Shown in pieces: positions 1 through 7,881 of a DNA stretch of 64,000 nucleotides (positions within the stretch are counted from its first letter, which is position 1; each line of letters starts with the position of its first letter). Origin of the DNA: Bacillota bacterium (GTDB lineage: Bacteria > Bacillota > Desulfotomaculia > Desulfotomaculales > Pelotomaculaceae); the NCBI GenBank assembly GCA_029555205.1, contig JAKPTB010000080.1, positions 141,724-205,723 of the forward strand, read 5' to 3'. Under the pieces are notes generated by a model. It did no database searches, had not been told where the DNA came from, and saw only the letters and a program-made list of their open reading frames with translations. The position numbers and the translations under genes are program-made.

Positions 1-235
1 AGGTATGGATTAACTCCACGGCGCAGGCTGCGGGCAAAACGCTGGCGGCCGATCCCCCCACTGCCTCTGCCCCCGCCATCACCAGCGACGGCCTGAGCCT
101 CTTGCCTCCCCCCATGACGCTGTAGCGCATGGCCTGATGGATCAGAGGAGGATAAGCAGATGAGGGGGGGAGGAAACGTTCGAGGGCTTCTTCAACCATC
201 TTCGCCCTTTTTTTTAACTCTTCCTTAAAATTCAA
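1..235 (-). CDS. ispA: Polyprenyl (farnesyl/geranylgeranyl) diphosphate synthase, N-terminal part, cut by window edge
   Basis: Only about the first 78 residues are present; the gene runs off the left edge. The translation shows the helical start of a trans-isoprenyl diphosphate synthase, including the GGGKRLRP substrate-binding motif and a CAVELIHT segment that normally leads into the first Asp-rich metal motif, which lies outside. The family condenses isopentenyl diphosphate with allylic diphosphates in the cytoplasm. I place the start at a TTG (233-235) because a GGGGAGG Shine-Dalgarno (244-250) sits 8 bases upstream and the resulting N-terminus ([11 protein letters not shown]) is the usual one; the first ATG at 197-199 would remove it. 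It overlaps the end of xseB by 11 bases, the standard xseB-ispA coupling. The exact product chain length cannot be told. Confidence 0.9.
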   Translation of the reverse strand, partial: MNFKEELKKRAKMVEEALERFLPPSSAYPPLIHQAMRYSVMGGGKRLRPSLVMAGAEAVGGSAASVLPAACAVELIHT

Positions 236-494
236 AGTTTTTTCCTCCCCCGGGGGATGGTAGTGAATTAACTTCTTTTATAGTCACCCCGCCCTTTTCA
301 TCTTCCAGGAGAATGGATATTTTTTGCTCGGCCGCTTCCAGGTAACCTTCACAGATCCGGGAAAGCTTAACACCCTCTTCGAATAAGACAAGTGCGCTTT
401 CCAGCGGCAGACGGCCGTCTTCCAGCTCCTTCACAATCTCTTCCAAGCGGGCTATGGCTTTCTCGAAACTCGTCTCTTTGATCTTATCGGCCAT
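225..494 (-). CDS. xseB: Exodeoxyribonuclease VII small subunit
   Basis: An 89-residue protein with the XseB pattern: [23 protein letters not shown] followed by a second helix with [10 protein letters not shown]. Several small subunits bind the XseA large subunit to make exonuclease VII, which degrades single-stranded DNA to short oligonucleotides. The C-terminal tail (about 25 residues, ending [10 protein letters not shown]) is low-complexity. ATG start with GGAGG 6 bases upstream. It overlaps ispA downstream. Upstream is fchA, separated by 89 bases with a probable AT-rich terminator, so xseB is not placed directly next to xseA here; folD and fchA lie between them. Confidence 0.93.
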   Translation of the reverse strand: MADKIKETSFEKAIARLEEIVKELEDGRLPLESALVLFEEGVKLSRICEGYLEAAEQKISILLEDEKGGVTIKEVNSLPSPGGGKNFEF

Positions 495-550
495 CTTTGC
501 CCTCCATCCGGTTTGCCCCTATTATATCTGGAAAAGAGTGAAGTTAGAAA

Positions 551-577
551 CAAAAATATCGATAATGATATCAATAT
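551..577 (-). terminator. Probable AT-rich intrinsic terminator after fchA
   Basis: Read on the minus strand, ATATTGATA-TCAT-TATCGATAT forms a 9-bp stem with one U-G wobble, followed directly by TTTTTGTTT, just after the fchA stop. The stem is AT-rich, so termination may be partial and xseB-ispA could still be reached by read-through. Confidence 0.45.
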
Positions 578-583
578 CTTTTA

Positions 584-1219
584 TTAATTCTTCATCCTTT
601 CCCTCACCACGTTCATAGTTTCTTCCTTGATTTGCCCGGCTTCGGCTGTTAAAGAGGTAATTTCTGCGGCAACACGTTCTGCATAACCGGCATCTTTAAT
701 TAAAGGTACATTGCCGGAGGCAGTTAGAAGAACGCTGTTCAAGGCAGCTTCTGTAACAGTTGCTGCTACTCCCGCGTCGCTGATGGCCATTTTGTTGCCG
801 ATGCCGGAGAGCCGTCGGGTAAGCTGCAGGATCACCAGACAGGTCCGGGCAATTTCCAGCGGTATTTCTGTGGAACCCCTCAAAGCCCTTTGCAAGGCCT
901 CTTCCCGGACAGCTTTTTGTTCTTCCGTGTCCCTGGGTAAACGGTAGGCTGTCATAAAATGCTGGAATTCTGCCATGTCCTCTTCCACCAGGTACTCCAG
1001 CTTCGTCAGCAGGGAGCTCAGGGAATTATTGATCTCCTGGACATGGGGTTCGAAATCCCGGTACTTTTCCTTGCCGGCAGTCAGGTTGCAGACCATTGCG
1101 GTCATGGCTGCCCCTAAACAGGCGACGATGGCTGAGATACTACCGCCGCCGGGAACGGGTGCACTGGAGGCAGATAATTCTATTATTTCACGCAGGCTTT
1201 TGTTGAAAAAATCACCCAA
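584..1219 (-). CDS. fchA: Methenyltetrahydrofolate cyclohydrolase / formiminotetrahydrofolate cyclodeaminase family
   Basis: A 211-residue protein of the FTCD C-terminal (cyclodeaminase) family. The hallmark PVPGGGSISA near residue 22 and the all-helical pattern are clear, as is a CLVILQLTRRLSG helix. In acetogens and syntrophs the stand-alone family member (FchA) interconverts 5,10-methenyl- and 10-formyl-tetrahydrofolate; in histidine degraders the same domain deaminates formimino-THF. No histidine-degradation gene is nearby, while folD lies immediately upstream with an 8-base overlap, so a one-carbon role is favoured. FolD proteins often carry both activities, so this enzyme may be partly redundant or define flux direction. 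The cyclohydrolase assignment over cyclodeaminase is inference. Confidence 0.85.
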   Translation of the reverse strand: MGDFFNKSLREIIELSASSAPVPGGGSISAIVACLGAAMTAMVCNLTAGKEKYRDFEPHVQEINNSLSSLLTKLEYLVEEDMAEFQHFMTAYRLPRDTEEQKAVREEALQRALRGSTEIPLEIARTCLVILQLTRRLSGIGNKMAISDAGVAATVTEAALNSVLLTASGNVPLIKDAGYAERVAAEITSLTAEAGQIKEETMNVVRERMKN

Positions 1220-2096
1220 TGCAGCAGGGGCCTCCTTGTCTTTCAGAATATTTTCTTTGCAGTCTGATCGCCTTGAGCAAATTTTTCTGAATCAGCATGG
1301 TAGTAAGGCTGCCCACTCCGCCGGGTACAGGTGAAATGGCTCCGGCAATCTCCCGGACGCGTTCAAAGTCAACGTCACCGCAAATGCCTCCATCCCCGGC
1401 TTCGTTGATCCCGGCATCTACAACAACTGCGCCCGGCTTGACCATATCGGCGGTAATCATGCGGGCCCTGCCCACGGCAGCAATGAGTATGTCAGCCTGG
1501 CGGGTGTGCTGCTTCAGGTCGCGGGTCCTGGTATGGCAGACGGTAACTGTGGCGTTCTGATTCAGCATCATGTATACCAGGGGCTTCCCCACAGATTCTC
1601 CCCGGCCCACCAGGACGGCGTGTTTCCCGCTTATTTCAATTCCGTTGCGCAGGAGAATTTCAATACAGCTCTGTGGTGTTGTGGGGAAAAGTCCCTCGCT
1701 GTTGCTGAGAATATAGCCCCTGTTGATGGGATGAACTCCATCCACATCCTTCAGCGGGGCAACGGCTTCCAACACCTTTTGTTTATTGATTCCCCGGGGG
1801 AGAGGAAGCATAATCATAATTCCATGGATTAAGCTGTTATTATTTAATTCCTTTATTACATTGATAACTTTCTCTTCGGAGGGAGTTCCTGGTAGATGGA
1901 AAAGCTCAAAATCAACCCCGACACTCTGGCAGGCTTTTTCCATGGACCGGGAGTAGAGAACCGAAGCCGGATCCTCACCTGCCAGAATAACAGCCAGTTT
2001 TGGAGCCAGGCCCTCTCCTTTGAGCCTGGAAATTTCCAGCTCCACTTCTTCCCGCAGGGAAGCAGCAACTTTTTTTCCATCAATAAGAAGCGACAT
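1212..2096 (-). CDS. folD: Methylenetetrahydrofolate dehydrogenase / methenyltetrahydrofolate cyclohydrolase
   Basis: About 294 residues from the ATG at 2094-2096 (MSLLIDGKKVAASL). An in-frame TTG at 2141 would add 15 residues overlapping xseA, but the family N-terminus begins at the chosen Met. Seen: the catalytic-site segment YSRSMEKACQSVGV, the NADP-binding GRGESVGKPL, and PVPGGVGSLTT near the C-terminus. FolD oxidises 5,10-methylene-THF to methenyl-THF and hydrolyses it to 10-formyl-THF in the cytoplasm. The canonical PGGVGP(M/V)T is PGGVGSLT here, a Ser for Pro change. It sits between xseA (22-base gap) and fchA (overlap), a one-carbon pair embedded in the xse cluster. Confidence 0.93.
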   Translation of the reverse strand: MSLLIDGKKVAASLREEVELEISRLKGEGLAPKLAVILAGEDPASVLYSRSMEKACQSVGVDFELFHLPGTPSEEKVINVIKELNNNSLIHGIMIMLPLPRGINKQKVLEAVAPLKDVDGVHPINRGYILSNSEGLFPTTPQSCIEILLRNGIEISGKHAVLVGRGESVGKPLVYMMLNQNATVTVCHTRTRDLKQHTRQADILIAAVGRARMITADMVKPGAVVVDAGINEAGDGGICGDVDFERVREIAGAISPVPGGVGSLTTMLIQKNLLKAIRLQRKYSERQGGPCCIG

Positions 2097-2118
2097 ACTA
2101 TCCAACACCCACTTTAAC

Positions 2119-3321
2119 TCAAGTTGTTTTACCCTCAACAAGGCATTGTAGTTTTCCCCTCTGCAGCAGGACCGACAGCCGGTCTCCCTTCTCTACCGAT
2201 TCAGTATCCCGGATGATCTGCCGGCCGTCGGGCGTGGTGCAGATGGAGTAACCTCTGGCCAGGGTGGCCAGGGGACTTAAGGCTTGTAGTTGTCCGGCCA
2301 GTATGGCCAGGGAACCGCCCTTGCGTTCGATAACACCCCGGATACCCTGGGTCAGCCGGCGGTGGAACTGATCGAGGGACTGCTGCCGGGAGCCGCAAAG
2401 GGTATCCCGGGGGTGGGTAAAAATCCGGTGGGCAAGGCAGGTATCAAGGCGGCGGCGGCTTCTTACAGCATTTTCCCTTAAAGCCTGGGCCAGCCTGGAT
2501 TTCAGTGTCACAAGCCGGCGTTCCATTTCCCGCTTATCGGGAACAGCCAGCTCGGCGGCGGCCGAGGGTGTCGAAGCCCGCATATCTGCCACTAAATCGG
2601 AGATGGTAAAATCCGTTTCGTGGCCCACTGCTGAGATGACCGGTACGGTTGACCGGAAAATACTCCTGGCCACTATTTCGGTGTTAAAGGCCCAGATCTC
2701 TTCCAGGGAACCTCCGCCCCGGCCGACAATGATCAGTTCAATACCGCCCACCCTGTTGAGCAGTTCAATACCCCGGGCTACCGCAGGAGGAGCTGTGTCC
2801 CCCTGAACCGGCACGGGCACAAGGACAATCTGGAGACCTGGCCAGCGGCGCCGGATGATTTCCAGAAGATCCCTAACAGCCGCCCCGGTTGGCGAGGTTA
2901 CCAGGCCGATCCGGCGCGGCAGGAGGGGAAGCTCTTTCTTGTATTTACGGTCAAACAGTCCTTCTTTTTGCAGCCTTGCTTTAAGCTGTTCAAAGGCAAG
3001 GTAGAGCGCTCCGGTTCCATCGGGCTCAATTTCCTGCGCATAGAGCTGGTAGTTGCCGTCCCGTTCATATAATGAAATGTAACCACGGATCGTGACGGCC
3101 ATACCGTTTTCAGGACGAAAAGGAACCAGCCGGCTTCTGGAACGGAACATAACCACCTTTAGACTGCTGCAGTCGTCTTTCAAGGTAAAATAGAAGTGTC
3201 CGGAAGAAGCGGGTTTGAAATTGGAAATCTCTCCCCTGACCCATACATTGGCCAGAAGATAGTCTTTTTCCAGCAGCATTTTTATATGCCTGGTCAGTTC
3301 CTGGACAGTTAAAATGCGCAA
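2119..3321 (-). CDS. xseA: Exodeoxyribonuclease VII large subunit
   Basis: A 400-residue XseA. It has the N-terminal OB-fold (WVRGEISNFKP, SSGHFYFTLKD) for about 100 residues, then the catalytic domain with RIGLVTSPTGAAVRD, the GRGGGSLEEIWAFN signature and SAVGHETDFTISD. Its C-terminal coiled-coil is shorter than in E. coli (456 residues), as is common in Firmicutes. The start is TTG, 8 bases after GGGAG. With XseB it forms exonuclease VII. The folD frame follows after 22 bases, so xseA-folD-fchA are probably co-transcribed. Confidence 0.95.
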   Translation of the reverse strand: MRILTVQELTRHIKMLLEKDYLLANVWVRGEISNFKPASSGHFYFTLKDDCSSLKVVMFRSRSRLVPFRPENGMAVTIRGYISLYERDGNYQLYAQEIEPDGTGALYLAFEQLKARLQKEGLFDRKYKKELPLLPRRIGLVTSPTGAAVRDLLEIIRRRWPGLQIVLVPVPVQGDTAPPAVARGIELLNRVGGIELIIVGRGGGSLEEIWAFNTEIVARSIFRSTVPVISAVGHETDFTISDLVADMRASTPSAAAELAVPDKREMERRLVTLKSRLAQALRENAVRSRRRLDTCLAHRIFTHPRDTLCGSRQQSLDQFHRRLTQGIRGVIERKGGSLAILAGQLQALSPLATLARGYSICTTPDGRQIIRDTESVEKGDRLSVLLQRGKLQCLVEGKTT

Positions 3322-3431
3322 TGTGACAACTCCCGGTTCTTGAGGTTATAGTCTCCTAAACCAAATGCCGGTGTTTCTTAGCCGGCCTTGTTGGAAGAAA
3401 GTAGATTTCCCTTTACCTTCAAACTACCTGT

Positions 3432-4838
3432 TTATTTTCCGGTCAAATAGTTGTGAATGGAATTTGCTGCTGTCCGGCCGGCCCCCATGGCCAGGATCAC
3501 CGTGGCTGCGCCGGTAACAACATCTCCGCCGGCAAAGACACCGGGTTTGGAAGTGGCGCCTGTTTCCGTTTCGGCAACAATATTACCCCTTTTTGTGCAT
3601 TCCAGCCCTTTGGTGGTCCTTGGAATCAGGGGGTTCGGGCCCTGCCCTATGGCTACCACCACTGTGTCCACATCCAGGATGAACTCGGAACCCTTAATGG
3701 GAACCGGCCTGCGGCGCCCGGATTCGTCCGGTTCACCCAGTTCGTACTGCAGGCATTCCATGGCCGTAACCCAGTAATCATCATTGTAAAGGATCCGGGT
3801 GGGGCTGGTTAGAAATTGAAAACGCACACCCTCTTCTTCCGCATGGCTTACTTCCTCCTGCCGGGCCGGCATTTCCACTTTGGAGCGCCGGTAAACAATC
3901 CAGGATTCCTCCGCCCCCAGGCGCAGCGCGGTACGGGCTGCGTCCATGGCCACATTGCCGCCTCCCAGCACGGCCACTTTCCGTCCTACCCGGATTGGGG
4001 TGTCGAAAGCGGGGAAAAGATAGGCCTTCATCAAGTTGGTGCGGGTCAGGAATTCATTGGCCGAGTATACTCCGCAGGCGTTTTCCCCTGGTATTCCCAT
4101 AAAATAGGGAAGCCCTGCGCCGGTTCCGATAAAAACTGCGTCAAAACCTTCTTTTTGCATCAGATCATCAATGGTTGCAAATCGACCCACCACCGAGTTG
4201 ACCTGGATCTCTACACCCAGCTTTTTAAGGTTCTCTATTTCCGTCTGAACAATGGCCTTGGGCAGGCGAAACTCGGGGATCCCGTACATCAATACGCCGC
4301 CTGGTATATGCAGGGCCTCGAAAATGGTAACCCGGTGCCCCAGCTTGGCCAAATCGGCGGCGCAGGTCAGACCTGCAGGGCCGGAACCAACCACGGCTAC
4401 CTTTTTGCCGGTGGAGAGTGCCACTTCCTGGGCTCCCGTGCCGTTGGCCATTTCCCAGTCGGCACAGAAACGCTCGATCCGGCCGATGGCGACGGGTTCG
4501 TATTTTTTGCCCAGGGTGCAGTATTTCTCACACTGGCTTTCCTGGGGACAGACCCGGCCGCAAACACCGGGCAGGGCGTTTTTCTCCTTAATCTTTTTGG
4601 CGGCGCCGGCAAAATCACCTTCAGCGGCCAGTTTGATGAAGGCTGAAATGTCGATATCAACCGGACAGCCCTGCCTGCAGGGCATATTTTTACAATGCAG
4701 GCACCGGCCAGCCTCGGCGATAACAGCTGCCTCGCTATAGCCCAGGGCAACTTCATTGAAATTTTTCACCCGCAAAGCCGGGTCCTGAACGGGCATAGGA
4801 TTTTTTTGTGGATTAATCGCCTTCTTCTTTTCGGTCAT
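3432..4838 (-). CDS. nfnB: NADPH-dependent ferredoxin:NADP oxidoreductase large subunit (NfnB / GltD-like)
   Basis: A 468-residue flavoprotein, the usual NfnB length. The N-terminal region carries a Cys cluster (C46, C49, C54, C58 in RCLHCKNMPCRQGCPV) and a second (CGRVCPQESQCEKYC) that bind two [4Fe-4S] clusters. A FAD Rossmann motif (GSGPAGLTCAADLAKLG) follows near residue 150, an NADPH-binding GGGNVAMDAARTALRLG near 290, and the C-terminal FAD-closing GVFAGGDVVTGAATV. Homologues are often named GltA, but no glutamate synthase large subunit is present. The gene directly upstream encodes the NfnA-type partner with a one-base overlap. Together they would couple NADH, NADPH and ferredoxin by flavin-based bifurcation, fitting a syntrophic or fermentative anaerobe. 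Bifurcation itself is inferred from pairing and length. Confidence 0.88.
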   Translation of the reverse strand: MTEKKKAINPQKNPMPVQDPALRVKNFNEVALGYSEAAVIAEAGRCLHCKNMPCRQGCPVDIDISAFIKLAAEGDFAGAAKKIKEKNALPGVCGRVCPQESQCEKYCTLGKKYEPVAIGRIERFCADWEMANGTGAQEVALSTGKKVAVVGSGPAGLTCAADLAKLGHRVTIFEALHIPGGVLMYGIPEFRLPKAIVQTEIENLKKLGVEIQVNSVVGRFATIDDLMQKEGFDAVFIGTGAGLPYFMGIPGENACGVYSANEFLTRTNLMKAYLFPAFDTPIRVGRKVAVLGGGNVAMDAARTALRLGAEESWIVYRRSKVEMPARQEEVSHAEEEGVRFQFLTSPTRILYNDDYWVTAMECLQYELGEPDESGRRRPVPIKGSEFILDVDTVVVAIGQGPNPLIPRTTKGLECTKRGNIVAETETGATSKPGVFAGGDVVTGAATVILAMGAGRTAANSIHNYLTGK

Positions 4839-5698
4839 TAACAGTTCCCTCCCTTACAGGTGCACCGGCAGGCGTGGTTCTGTAGATATTTCTCCCTGGC
4901 CAGCAATTCCTGGGGTTTATAGATTACAGAGCGGCGGGACATTTCGGCAAAGTCCACCTGGTGTCCGTCAAATTCCGGCCCGTCCACACAGGCAAAACGT
5001 GTTTCCCCGCCCACCGTAACACGGCAGCAACCGCACATGCCGGTTCCGTCAACCATCAGGGTATTTAAACTGACAATGGTTTTTATGCCGTATTCCCGGG
5101 TAAGATCGCAGACGGCCCGCATCATGGGCAGGGGGCCGATGGCCAGGCAGAGATCGATCTTGCCGTCTTCAAGAATAGCTTCCTTTAATAAATCCGTGAC
5201 AAAGCCCTTTCTCATATAGGAGCCGTCATCGGTTGTTAGGCGTAATTCAGTGCAGGCAGCCCTCATCCTGTCTTCCCAGAAGAGCAAATCTTTATTCCTG
5301 GCCCCGATGATGCCCAGGACCTCGTTACCTGCTTCCTTCAAGGCCCGGGCAATGGGGTGAACCGGCGCTACACCCACGCCGCCCCCGACACATACAACCC
5401 GGCCGAACAATTCGATATGGGAAGGTGTCCCCAGGGGCCCGACAAAATCCCGGATACAATCACCCTCGTTAAGTGTCCCCAACTCCATTGTTGTCTTTCC
5501 TACTTCTTGAAAAACGCAGGTGATCGTTCCCCTGGCACGGTCAAAATCTGCAATGGTTAAAGGAATTCTTTCTCCCTTCTCGTGAATGCGAAGTATAACA
5601 AACTGTCCGGGTTCTGCTTTCCCGGCTACTTTGGGAGCCTCGATTTCAAAGAGGTTAATTGACGGAACTAAGACATCTTTTTTGAGAATCCTGTACAT
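4838..5698 (-). CDS. nfnA: Ferredoxin:NADP oxidoreductase small subunit (NfnA), FAD/NAD-binding with [2Fe-2S]
   Basis: A 286-residue member of the dihydroorotate dehydrogenase electron-transfer/sulfide dehydrogenase beta family. Seen: the FAD-binding PGQFVILRI and RIPLTIADF, the NAD-binding GGGVGVAPVHPIARAL near residue 105, and a C-terminal Cys cluster (MCGCCRVTV, FACVDGPEFDGH) for a [2Fe-2S] centre. The tail HACRCTCKGGNC adds four more Cys. This is the NADH-side subunit of NfnAB; alternatively it acts as sulfide dehydrogenase subunit B or as a PyrK analogue, but no pyrD is adjacent. A good promoter lies about 130 bases upstream (5826-5854), so nfnAB has its own transcript start separate from nusB. 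Confidence 0.87.
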   Translation of the reverse strand: MYRILKKDVLVPSINLFEIEAPKVAGKAEPGQFVILRIHEKGERIPLTIADFDRARGTITCVFQEVGKTTMELGTLNEGDCIRDFVGPLGTPSHIELFGRVVCVGGGVGVAPVHPIARALKEAGNEVLGIIGARNKDLLFWEDRMRAACTELRLTTDDGSYMRKGFVTDLLKEAILEDGKIDLCLAIGPLPMMRAVCDLTREYGIKTIVSLNTLMVDGTGMCGCCRVTVGGETRFACVDGPEFDGHQVDFAEMSRRSVIYKPQELLAREKYLQNHACRCTCKGGNC

Positions 5699-5825
5699 GT
5701 GGTAGTATTCCTTTCTATCAAGATTATGTCCATATTTGTTATTCGAGATGATCTGCTTAATTCCTACTTATTTTTCGTCTGTTAAAATATAAGAGCACAC
5801 CGGAAAATTAGGCCTGCTCAAAAAT

Positions 5826-5854
5826 ATTGTATAATCTGTGTCATTGGCTGTAAA
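5826..5854 (-). promoter_or_regulatory. Sigma-A-type promoter for nfnAB
   Basis: On the minus strand TTTACA (5849-5854), a 17-base spacer and TACAAT (5826-5831). Both boxes are one mismatch from consensus. It overlaps the very end of nusB's downstream region and leaves a leader of about 120 bases before nfnA. Confidence 0.65.
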
Positions 5855-5855
5855 C

Positions 5856-6281
5856 TCAATTTAAAGGTTGAGTTCTGTACTCTTCGGGGTTCTCCAGTAC
5901 CTTGCCCAGGATGCCGTTAATAAAACGGCCTGAATCTTCTCCGCCGAAAACCTTGCCCAGTTCCACCGCCTCGTTTACAGAAACGTTCCCGGGAATATCC
6001 CTGCAAAACAAAATCTCGTACAGGGCCAGACGCATAATATTCCTGTCTACGGAGGCCATTCTCTTTAAATCCCATTCTTTGCTGATACTTGCTATGACCT
6101 GATCAATTAATTCCAGGTTGCTCAGTGTTCCAAAAACAATTCTTTCAGCAAAATCCGCGTTCTTCGGTAAATGCCCAAAGTTTTCATCCATGTCCTGCAT
6201 AGCCTTACGGGGGTCCACACCGCCCAAATCAACTTGAAACAGAACCTGGAGAGCCCTTTCCCTGGCCTGTCTTCTACTCAC
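5856..6281 (-). CDS. nusB: Transcription antitermination factor NusB
   Basis: A 141-residue all-helical NusB: SRRQARERALQVLFQVDLGG at the N-terminus, DRNIMRLALYEIL in the middle, and the conserved VSVNEAVELGKVFGGEDSGRFINGILGKV at the C-terminus (split here only for reading). It binds boxA RNA with S10 (NusE) during rRNA transcription. The start is GTG preceded by AAGGAGG at 7 bases. It follows the asp23-amaP-DUF2273 group after a 133-base gap, an order seen repeatedly in Peptococcaceae. Confidence 0.96.
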   Translation of the reverse strand: MSRRQARERALQVLFQVDLGGVDPRKAMQDMDENFGHLPKNADFAERIVFGTLSNLELIDQVIASISKEWDLKRMASVDRNIMRLALYEILFCRDIPGNVSVNEAVELGKVFGGEDSGRFINGILGKVLENPEEYRTQPLN

Positions 6282-6414
6282 CAGTGTCCTCCTTGCGCTG
6301 CAGGATAGCTTCTTAATAACAGGCTGTCTGTCTTTAGATTCAAAGATGGAGTATGCTGTACCTGCAGCTACTAAAATTGTTAAAACTTTTTTTAACCTTG
6401 CTTAAAAACCATTG

Positions 6415-6627
6415 TTAGCGTTCCCCAAAGAGCCTTGAAAATATTTCCCGGAAATCGACTCTTTCATCCAGGCGTTTACCAATATAATACCCGGCTAAAG
6501 CACACAGCGCTACGAAAATAGCCCTTAGCAGACCGTATTTTATAGCCAGTAAACCAAAGAGGATACCTATTAATATACCCACTGCCTTACCTAGATGTTT
6601 TTCCAGGATCTCCTGGATAATTCCCAT
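6415..6627 (-). CDS. DUF2273 small membrane protein
   Basis: A 70-residue protein starting MGIIQEILEKHLGKAVG, with two closely spaced hydrophobic segments (VGILIGILFGLLA and LLRAIFVALCALAGYYIG) and a charged C-terminus (FREIFSRLFGER). This matches DUF2273, usually found between amaP and asp23-type genes. I chose the ATG at 6625-6627, behind AAAAGGGGTG; a longer frame to 6726 lacks a ribosome site and adds non-family residues. Role unknown; a membrane partner in the Asp23/AmaP envelope module is inferred from context. Confidence 0.85.
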   Translation of the reverse strand: MGIIQEILEKHLGKAVGILIGILFGLLAIKYGLLRAIFVALCALAGYYIGKRLDERVDFREIFSRLFGER

Positions 6628-6734
6628 CAGAACACCCCTTTTCGGGTTTATTAAGACGAGCCGTCCTGCCTGAAACCCGGATCCGCAAGACGGTCCCCTA
6701 TGATCTGACCCCGCCAGAACCGGCAAGCTCTTCC

Positions 6735-7265
6735 TTATTCAACCCTGGGCTTGTTAAGGGAGATGCTTTCAACGGAAATTTTAACAGTATTAACAGTGAT
6801 ACCCATAACTTCCTGAATGCGTTCCTTGATCCGGTTTTGAATTTCCCCGGAAACCTCCGGTAGATTCACGTCAGGGGTAACAGAAGCCCGGACCTGAATA
6901 CCCACGCCCTGGGGGACGGTTATGATCCGTGGTTTTACATCCCGGATGCCGTTAAACTGGGACACAACCTTTTCCACTAAACTTTCAATGGCCTGGAAGG
7001 ATACCTTTACCTGTCCCAGCGAAGTTTCTGCCAGCACCACATGCCTGCCTCCCGGCCTGGAGAGGCTGATCCAGAATAAACGGAGGCCTGTCAAGATGAT
7101 GATGGCTATAACCGGCCAGAAAATTTCCGGCCGGCCGGGAGCAAAGAAATTTCTGAAAAGATACAAGGGCGCCGTCCATCCCAGCATGACCGCAGAAAAC
7201 AGTGCTATCAGCACAGTAAAAAAAAATGTATAAACAGCCAGCAAAGCCCTGTCCAAAGGACTCAT
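6735..7265 (-). CDS. amaP: Alkaline shock response membrane anchor protein AmaP
   Basis: A 176-residue protein starting MSPLDRALLAVYTFFF, chosen because AAAGGGGGT lies just upstream; a longer frame to 7292 has no such site. Two N-terminal transmembrane segments (about residues 6-35 and 50-68) are followed by a soluble Asp23-like domain (LGQVKVSFQAIESLVEKVV, IQVRASVTPDVNLPEV, QEVMGITVNTVKISVESIS). AmaP anchors Asp23 at the membrane in staphylococci. Asp23 lies directly upstream and a DUF2273 protein downstream, the standard trio. Confidence 0.88.
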   Translation of the reverse strand: MSPLDRALLAVYTFFFTVLIALFSAVMLGWTAPLYLFRNFFAPGRPEIFWPVIAIIILTGLRLFWISLSRPGGRHVVLAETSLGQVKVSFQAIESLVEKVVSQFNGIRDVKPRIITVPQGVGIQVRASVTPDVNLPEVSGEIQNRIKERIQEVMGITVNTVKISVESISLNKPRVE

Positions 7266-7318
7266 TATTAGGCTACCCCCTTTAAAAGCCAACCCCCTGG
7301 CAAGGGGGTTGGCAGCTG

Positions 7319-7717
7319 TTATCTGACCCTGTGTTCTTCGTCCCTGGCCTCAGATCCAAAGGCTACTCCCTGAACATTGACATTGACCTCAACAACCACA
7401 AGCCCGGTCATCCGCTCGATGGCGTTTTTGATGCTTTCCTGGATTTGAGCAGCCACATCGGGTATACGGATACCGTACTCCATTATAACAAAGGCATCCA
7501 CTGCAGCTTCTTTTTCGCCAACCTCAACCTTGATCCCCTTGGAGAGGTTCTTCCTGCCCAGCATTTCTGCTATGCCGCCGGCTATGCCTCCGCTCATTCC
7601 GGCTACCCCTTTAATATCTATGGCAGCCAGCCCGGCAATGACCTTCACCACCTCATCGGAAATTCTGATTGAGCCAAGGCCGGTTTGTTCTTCACGGACA
7701 ATTTCCTTAGGTTCCAA
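7319..7717 (-). CDS. Asp23/Gls24 family envelope stress protein
   Basis: A 132-residue Asp23 family protein: IRISDEVVKVIAGLAAIDIKG, then AVDAFVIMEYGIRIPDVAAQIQ and IERMTGLVVVEVNVNVQGV. The start is TTG after GGAGGTGAT, an almost perfect anti-SD match. Family members form abundant membrane-associated assemblies linked to cell-envelope homeostasis and bind AmaP. It is first in the asp23-amaP-DUF2273 operon and has its own promoter at 7830-7858. Confidence 0.92.
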   Translation of the reverse strand: MEPKEIVREEQTGLGSIRISDEVVKVIAGLAAIDIKGVAGMSGGIAGGIAEMLGRKNLSKGIKVEVGEKEAAVDAFVIMEYGIRIPDVAAQIQESIKNAIERMTGLVVVEVNVNVQGVAFGSEARDEEHRVR

Positions 7718-7829
7718 ATTATCACCTCCGCCTGGAAAGTTTATAGCTTTATGGTTTCCTTCCGCATAAATGTCTATATATATTTACATAGAAGTGAAAA
7801 TTTAGGAAAAGAACTAATTATATAAGTAC

Positions 7830-7858
7830 ATTATAGCAAAATTGGTAATTCGACGCAA
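7830..7858 (-). promoter_or_regulatory. Sigma-A promoter (extended -10) for the asp23 operon
   Basis: On the minus strand TTGCGT (7853-7858), a 17-base spacer and a perfect TATAAT (7830-7835) preceded by TGC, i.e. an extended -10. It lies between accC and asp23, about 112 bases upstream of the asp23 start. Confidence 0.75.
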
Positions 7859-7881
7859 ATATCAATCTATTGAGAAAATAT

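Noticed and set aside
3322..3431. Terminator between nfnB and xseA
   Set aside because: GCCGG...CCGGC can pair on the minus strand, but only ATTTGG follows; too weak to list.
3816..4646. A 276-codon open frame antisense to nfnB
   Set aside because: It lies wholly opposite a well conserved gene, has Gly/His/Phe-rich shadow composition and no ribosome site.
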